From NCBI GenBank assembly GCA_919901855.1, contig CAKKQC010000060.1:92002-116345 (forward strand): a DNA stretch of 24,344 nt, in the 5' to 3' direction. This document shows positions 22,159 to 24,344 of this stretch, piece by piece. The notes beneath the pieces were generated by a model, which was given only the letters and a program-made list of their open reading frames with translations, did no database searches and was not told where the DNA came from. Positions within the stretch are counted from its first letter, which is position 1, and the number at the start of each line of letters is the position of its first letter. Origin of the DNA: a bacterium. GTDB lineage: Bacteria > Oederibacteriota > CAKKQC01. The position numbers and the translations under genes are program-made.

Positions 22159-23042
22159 GCGAGCAGGGTCCGGATGTGCTCCTTCATCTTTGCCGCGCCG
22201 TCGAACTTCAGCCCGAACGCCTTCTCGATCTTGCGGAGCGAGAAGAGGTGCGGGGTGCCCCGCTTCCCCACGGCCCTGATCGGGCTCCGGCTCCCGTGGA
22301 TCTCGCGAGCCCAGCGCGCGATCTGTTCCCAGGTGATGTACCGGCGCCCCAGTCCGTAGAAGACCTCGTTGCGGCACCGGCTCTCGAGCACGGCCCGGTA
22401 CAGCTTCGCCAGGTCCCCGGCCCAGACGAACTGGGTGCCCTCACCCGCGCTGAGCTTGATCGGTTTCCCCGCCTTGATCTTGGCGCAGATGTCCGTGAAC
22501 CGGCGGTCCCCTCCCGTGCTGCCACCCCGGACGCACGCGTCGCCGAACGTGTACCCGGGCCGGATGACGTTGAACCGGATGTCGGGGCGCCGGTGGCCCC
22601 ACGCAAGGCAGAACATCTCGACCGAGACCTTGGTCGCCCCATAGAAGTCCTCCGGCAGCGGGAACTTGTCCTCCGTGATCGTCTTGTAGGAGTAACCCGC
22701 CGCCGCGGTGGACGACGTGTAGAGCACCTGCTTGACGCCCTTGGCGACCGCGAGGTCGATCAGCCGGATCGACGCCAGGGTCTCAGCCTCCATCATCAGG
22801 GGCGCCGTGTTCCCCCAGCACAGGGCGATGTGCACGAGCGCGTGCTGTCCGGTAAGATTCCGGGCCAGCGCCGGCAGGTCGTGCATCTCGGCCCGGGCGA
22901 TCCTGACGCGATTGAGCGCCCGCAGCCCCGGCGCCTTGGCGGGGTTCCGGGCCATGACCGTGACCGTGTGCCCGGCCTGGCTGAGCTCCTTGACCACGTG
23001 CGATCCGATGAACCCGGTACCACCCGTCACCGCGACCTTCAT
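22155..23042 (-). CDS. NAD-dependent epimerase/dehydratase (extended SDR)
   Basis: This 295-aa protein has the Rossmann signature GGTGFIG (7-13), a VLYTSSTAAAG strand with the catalytic serine, and Y134-G-A-T-K138. It resembles sugar-nucleotide epimerases and the 3-beta-hydroxysteroid dehydrogenase-like branch. It probably oxidises and re-reduces a sugar, possibly nucleotide-linked, with NAD(P) in the cytosol. It overlaps the upstream isomerase by 4 nt (ATGA) and the downstream TMTC-like gene by 4 nt (GTGA), so it is the middle gene of a tightly coupled operon. ATG 23042 is directly supported by the overlap and by the first strand (MKVAVTGG). Substrate specificity cannot be read from the sequence. 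Confidence 0.9.
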   Translation of the reverse strand: MKVAVTGGTGFIGSHVVKELSQAGHTVTVMARNPAKAPGLRALNRVRIARAEMHDLPALARNLTGQHALVHIALCWGNTAPLMMEAETLASIRLIDLAVAKGVKQVLYTSSTAAAGYSYKTITEDKFPLPEDFYGATKVSVEMFCLAWGHRRPDIRFNVIRPGYTFGDACVRGGSTGGDRRFTDICAKIKAGKPIKLSAGEGTQFVWAGDLAKLYRAVLESRCRNEVFYGLGRRYITWEQIARWAREIHGSRSPIRAVGKRGTPHLFSLRKIEKAFGLKFDGAAKMKEHIRTLLA

Positions 23043-23806
23043 GCCGCCACCCCCAGGGACTTCAGGTGCCCGATGCTGGACGCGATGCTCTCCATGGGCG
23101 CCCTAGTGTGCATCTTGTCCTGCTCGACGATGCCCCACTCGACCCCGGCCTCCCCGGCGGCCTCGAAGATCGCGTGAAAGTCGTTCTTCCCCGAGCCGAC
23201 CTCCGTAAAGCTCTCGCGAACGGCGAGGTCGTGGAAGTCCTTGAGGTGGATCACGGGCACCCGGCCCTTGAGCCGCCTCAGCCACGCCGCCGGGTTCGCC
23301 TTCCCCATCATCACCCACCCCACGTCCAGCTCGATCGCGAGGTTCGCGGGGTCGCTGTTGGCGAGGATCAGCTCCATCGCCGGCTTTCCGTCGTAGACCT
23401 GGAGGAACTCGTGGTCGTGGTTGTGATAGCAGAGCCGGATGCCGTCGTTGCGGAGCTGCGCGCCCAACTCGTTGAACACGGCCGCGTCGCGCAGGACCTC
23501 GTCATTCGACCCGCACGTGCTCCAGTAGATGACCGCGTTGCGGCATCCGAATCCCTTGATGCGCGCGACCTCGGCGGCCCGGTCCTTGCGGAGGGCATCC
23601 ACGCCTGTGCCCATGATCGGGACCGAGAGCCCCAGCTCGTCCAGCCGGGCCCGGTACTCCGCGGGGGTCAGCCCGAGCGCCCGGTAGCCCCCGACGCTCT
23701 CGAGCCCACGGTAGCCGAGTGCGGCAACCTTCTTGAGCGTCCCCCAGTGGTCCTGTTTGAGTTCCTCGCCGATGATCCCGATGAGCCCGACCGGTAGTTT
23801 TGCCAT
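23039..23806 (-). CDS. Sugar phosphate isomerase/epimerase-like TIM barrel protein
   Basis: This 255-aa protein (from ATG 23806) belongs to the xylose isomerase-like/AP endonuclease 2 TIM-barrel group. Metal-ligand regions at barrel strand ends are visible: ESVGGYR, CYHNHDHEF, AIELDVGW and IHLKDFHD, followed by VGSGKNDF and WGIVEQD. Members isomerise or epimerise sugars and inositols (IolE/IolH, tagatose epimerases) with a divalent metal; many act on 3-keto sugars. No signal peptide is seen. A GTG at 23815 in frame would add three residues. A TATGAT box ends 9 nt before ATG 23806 and abuts that GTG. It heads the operon with the epimerase and the TMTC-like protein. Confidence 0.88.
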   Translation of the reverse strand: MAKLPVGLIGIIGEELKQDHWGTLKKVAALGYRGLESVGGYRALGLTPAEYRARLDELGLSVPIMGTGVDALRKDRAAEVARIKGFGCRNAVIYWSTCGSNDEVLRDAAVFNELGAQLRNDGIRLCYHNHDHEFLQVYDGKPAMELILANSDPANLAIELDVGWVMMGKANPAAWLRRLKGRVPVIHLKDFHDLAVRESFTEVGSGKNDFHAIFEAAGEAGVEWGIVEQDKMHTRAPMESIASSIGHLKSLGVAA

Positions 23807-23815
23807 TGAGGGCAC

Positions 23816-23821
23816 ATCATA
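23816..23821 (-). promoter_or_regulatory. -10 box for the isomerase-epimerase-TMTC operon
   Basis: TATGAT on the minus strand, five of six matches, ends 9 nt before ATG 23806 and immediately before the alternative GTG 23815. The transcript would be leaderless or nearly so. No -35 is clear. Confidence 0.45.
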
Positions 23822-23854
23822 GCGCCATCAAGGCGTGGACCGGAATCCGGTCCG

Positions 23855-24316
23855 TCAGGCCATGCCCAGCGCGCGCAGGAGGTCGGGATCCGGCTGGTTC
23901 GCGCCGTCGAAAAGGTCGAATCCCGAATGATACGACCACAGCGCCCACGGGATGCCCGCCTCCTCGAGTATCGTGCGTACGTCCCTCGTCCACCGCGCCC
24001 GCACCTCGACCGGGGCGCCGTCGCGGCGGACTCCGAACTCGCCGCAGTAGAGTGGCAGGCCGGTCCGCTTCCCCCACTCGATCACGGGGGCCATCCGGCG
24101 CGCGAGGCCGTCGCGGTCGGGCATCGCGTCGTATTCCCTGAACGGCCACTCGTCCAGCCCCGTCGCCTTGAACGCCTCCCAGGACGCCTGGAAGGCCGGC
24201 CGGTCCATGGGGTAATCGATGCCGTGCATGGGCTTGAGCGACGGACTGCCCCAGCCGGCGCCCTGGTGCGTGACGGCGAACGGGAAGTAGAAGTGAACCG
24301 GACTCCTCTCCCCGGG
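23855..24316 (-). pseudogene. C-terminal fragment of a GH5-type (cellulase-family) glycosidase
   Basis: The open frame of 153 codons encodes the end of a GH5-like barrel: VHFYFPFAVTHQGAGW (strand 6 region), YCGEFG with the nucleophile glutamate (strand 7), and GIPWALWSYHSGFDLFD (strand 8). The first five strands, including the asparagine-glutamate acid/base motif, are absent. An in-frame TAG at 24317-24319 interrupts the frame about 20 nt before the VHFY segment, and that TAG lies inside a perfect palindrome. ATG 24229 is the first downstream methionine, but a product from it would lack any fold. The simplest reading is a gene truncated by insertion of a REP-like element. An assembly join at a repeat is the alternative. 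Confidence 0.7.
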
Positions 24317-24329
24317 CTAAAGCCCGGGG
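24310..24329. repeat. REP-like palindrome at the right edge
   Basis: CCCCGGGCTAAAGCCCGGGG is a perfect hairpin, eight-base arms around TAAA. Palindromes of this form, here followed by CTTCGTCGGGGCGAC, are typical of dispersed REP elements and of the subterminal hairpins recognised by IS200/IS605-like or RAYT transposases. Only one copy is in the window, and it runs to the edge, so the full element is not visible. Confidence 0.55.
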
Positions 24330-24344
24330 CTTCGTCGGGGCGAC

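Noticed and set aside
20980-22359. Plus-strand open frame opposite the TMTC-like gene
   Set aside because: It is low-complexity and charged, and the opposite strand encodes membrane helices and TPR repeats.
1-24344. CRISPR array, prophage, tRNA or rRNA genes
   Set aside because: No regularly spaced repeats with unique spacers, no phage structural or integrase genes, and no tRNA- or rRNA-like sequence seen on reading both strands.

Overview
The window is G+C-rich, densely packed bacterial chromosome. YebC and ComF-type genes show it is bacterial. There are no phage, plasmid or CRISPR genes, and I saw no RNA genes. I cannot assign a phylum. The best clue to lineage is promoter style: most genes that begin a transcription unit have a -10-like hexamer (TANNNT or close) ending 5-9 nt before the start codon and no clear -35. 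That suggests widespread leaderless transcription. Genes inside operons instead use overlapping stop/start codons (ATGA, GTGA, TGATG).

Layout: (1) 1-4631, minus strand: a 949-aa fusion of an epimerase-type dehydrogenase, a Gfo/Idh/MocA oxidoreductase and an unrecognised C-terminal domain, then a ComF-type phosphoribosyltransferase, YebC, and a secreted protein with 10-residue PPAE repeats that runs off the left edge. yebC also has its own sigma70-like promoter. (2) 4697-8385, plus: two half-transporter genes forming a heterodimeric ABC exporter with one degenerate ATP site. (3) 8382-10194: a small retropepsin-like aspartic protease (minus) divergent from a MATE exporter (plus). (4) 10191-16566: a metal-homeostasis locus. 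A DtxR/MntR-type regulator heads a tightly overlapping minus-strand operon (regulator, secreted protein, MttB-family methyltransferase homologue, SAM methyltransferase). Divergently there is feoB followed by a small protein with eight cysteines and a FeoA domain. The gap between them holds two TTAG-N6-CTAA operator-like sites. (5) 16580-20566: a GH20-type hexosaminidase-like enzyme, an unrecognised exported protein, and a polysaccharide-deacetylase-like protein with an FN3-like tail. (6) 20578-23806, minus: an overlapping three-gene operon (sugar-phosphate isomerase/epimerase-like, NAD-dependent epimerase, TMTC-like membrane/TPR protein), suggesting sugar or glycan modification. (7) 23855-24344: the C-terminal part of a GH5 glycosidase whose frame is interrupted by a REP-like palindrome at the right edge.

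The most coherent system is the feo locus, where regulator, operators, transporter and accessory protein can be read together. The most general signal is the recurring leaderless-promoter architecture. Membrane segments, domain limits and promoter calls were made by eye, with no database search.
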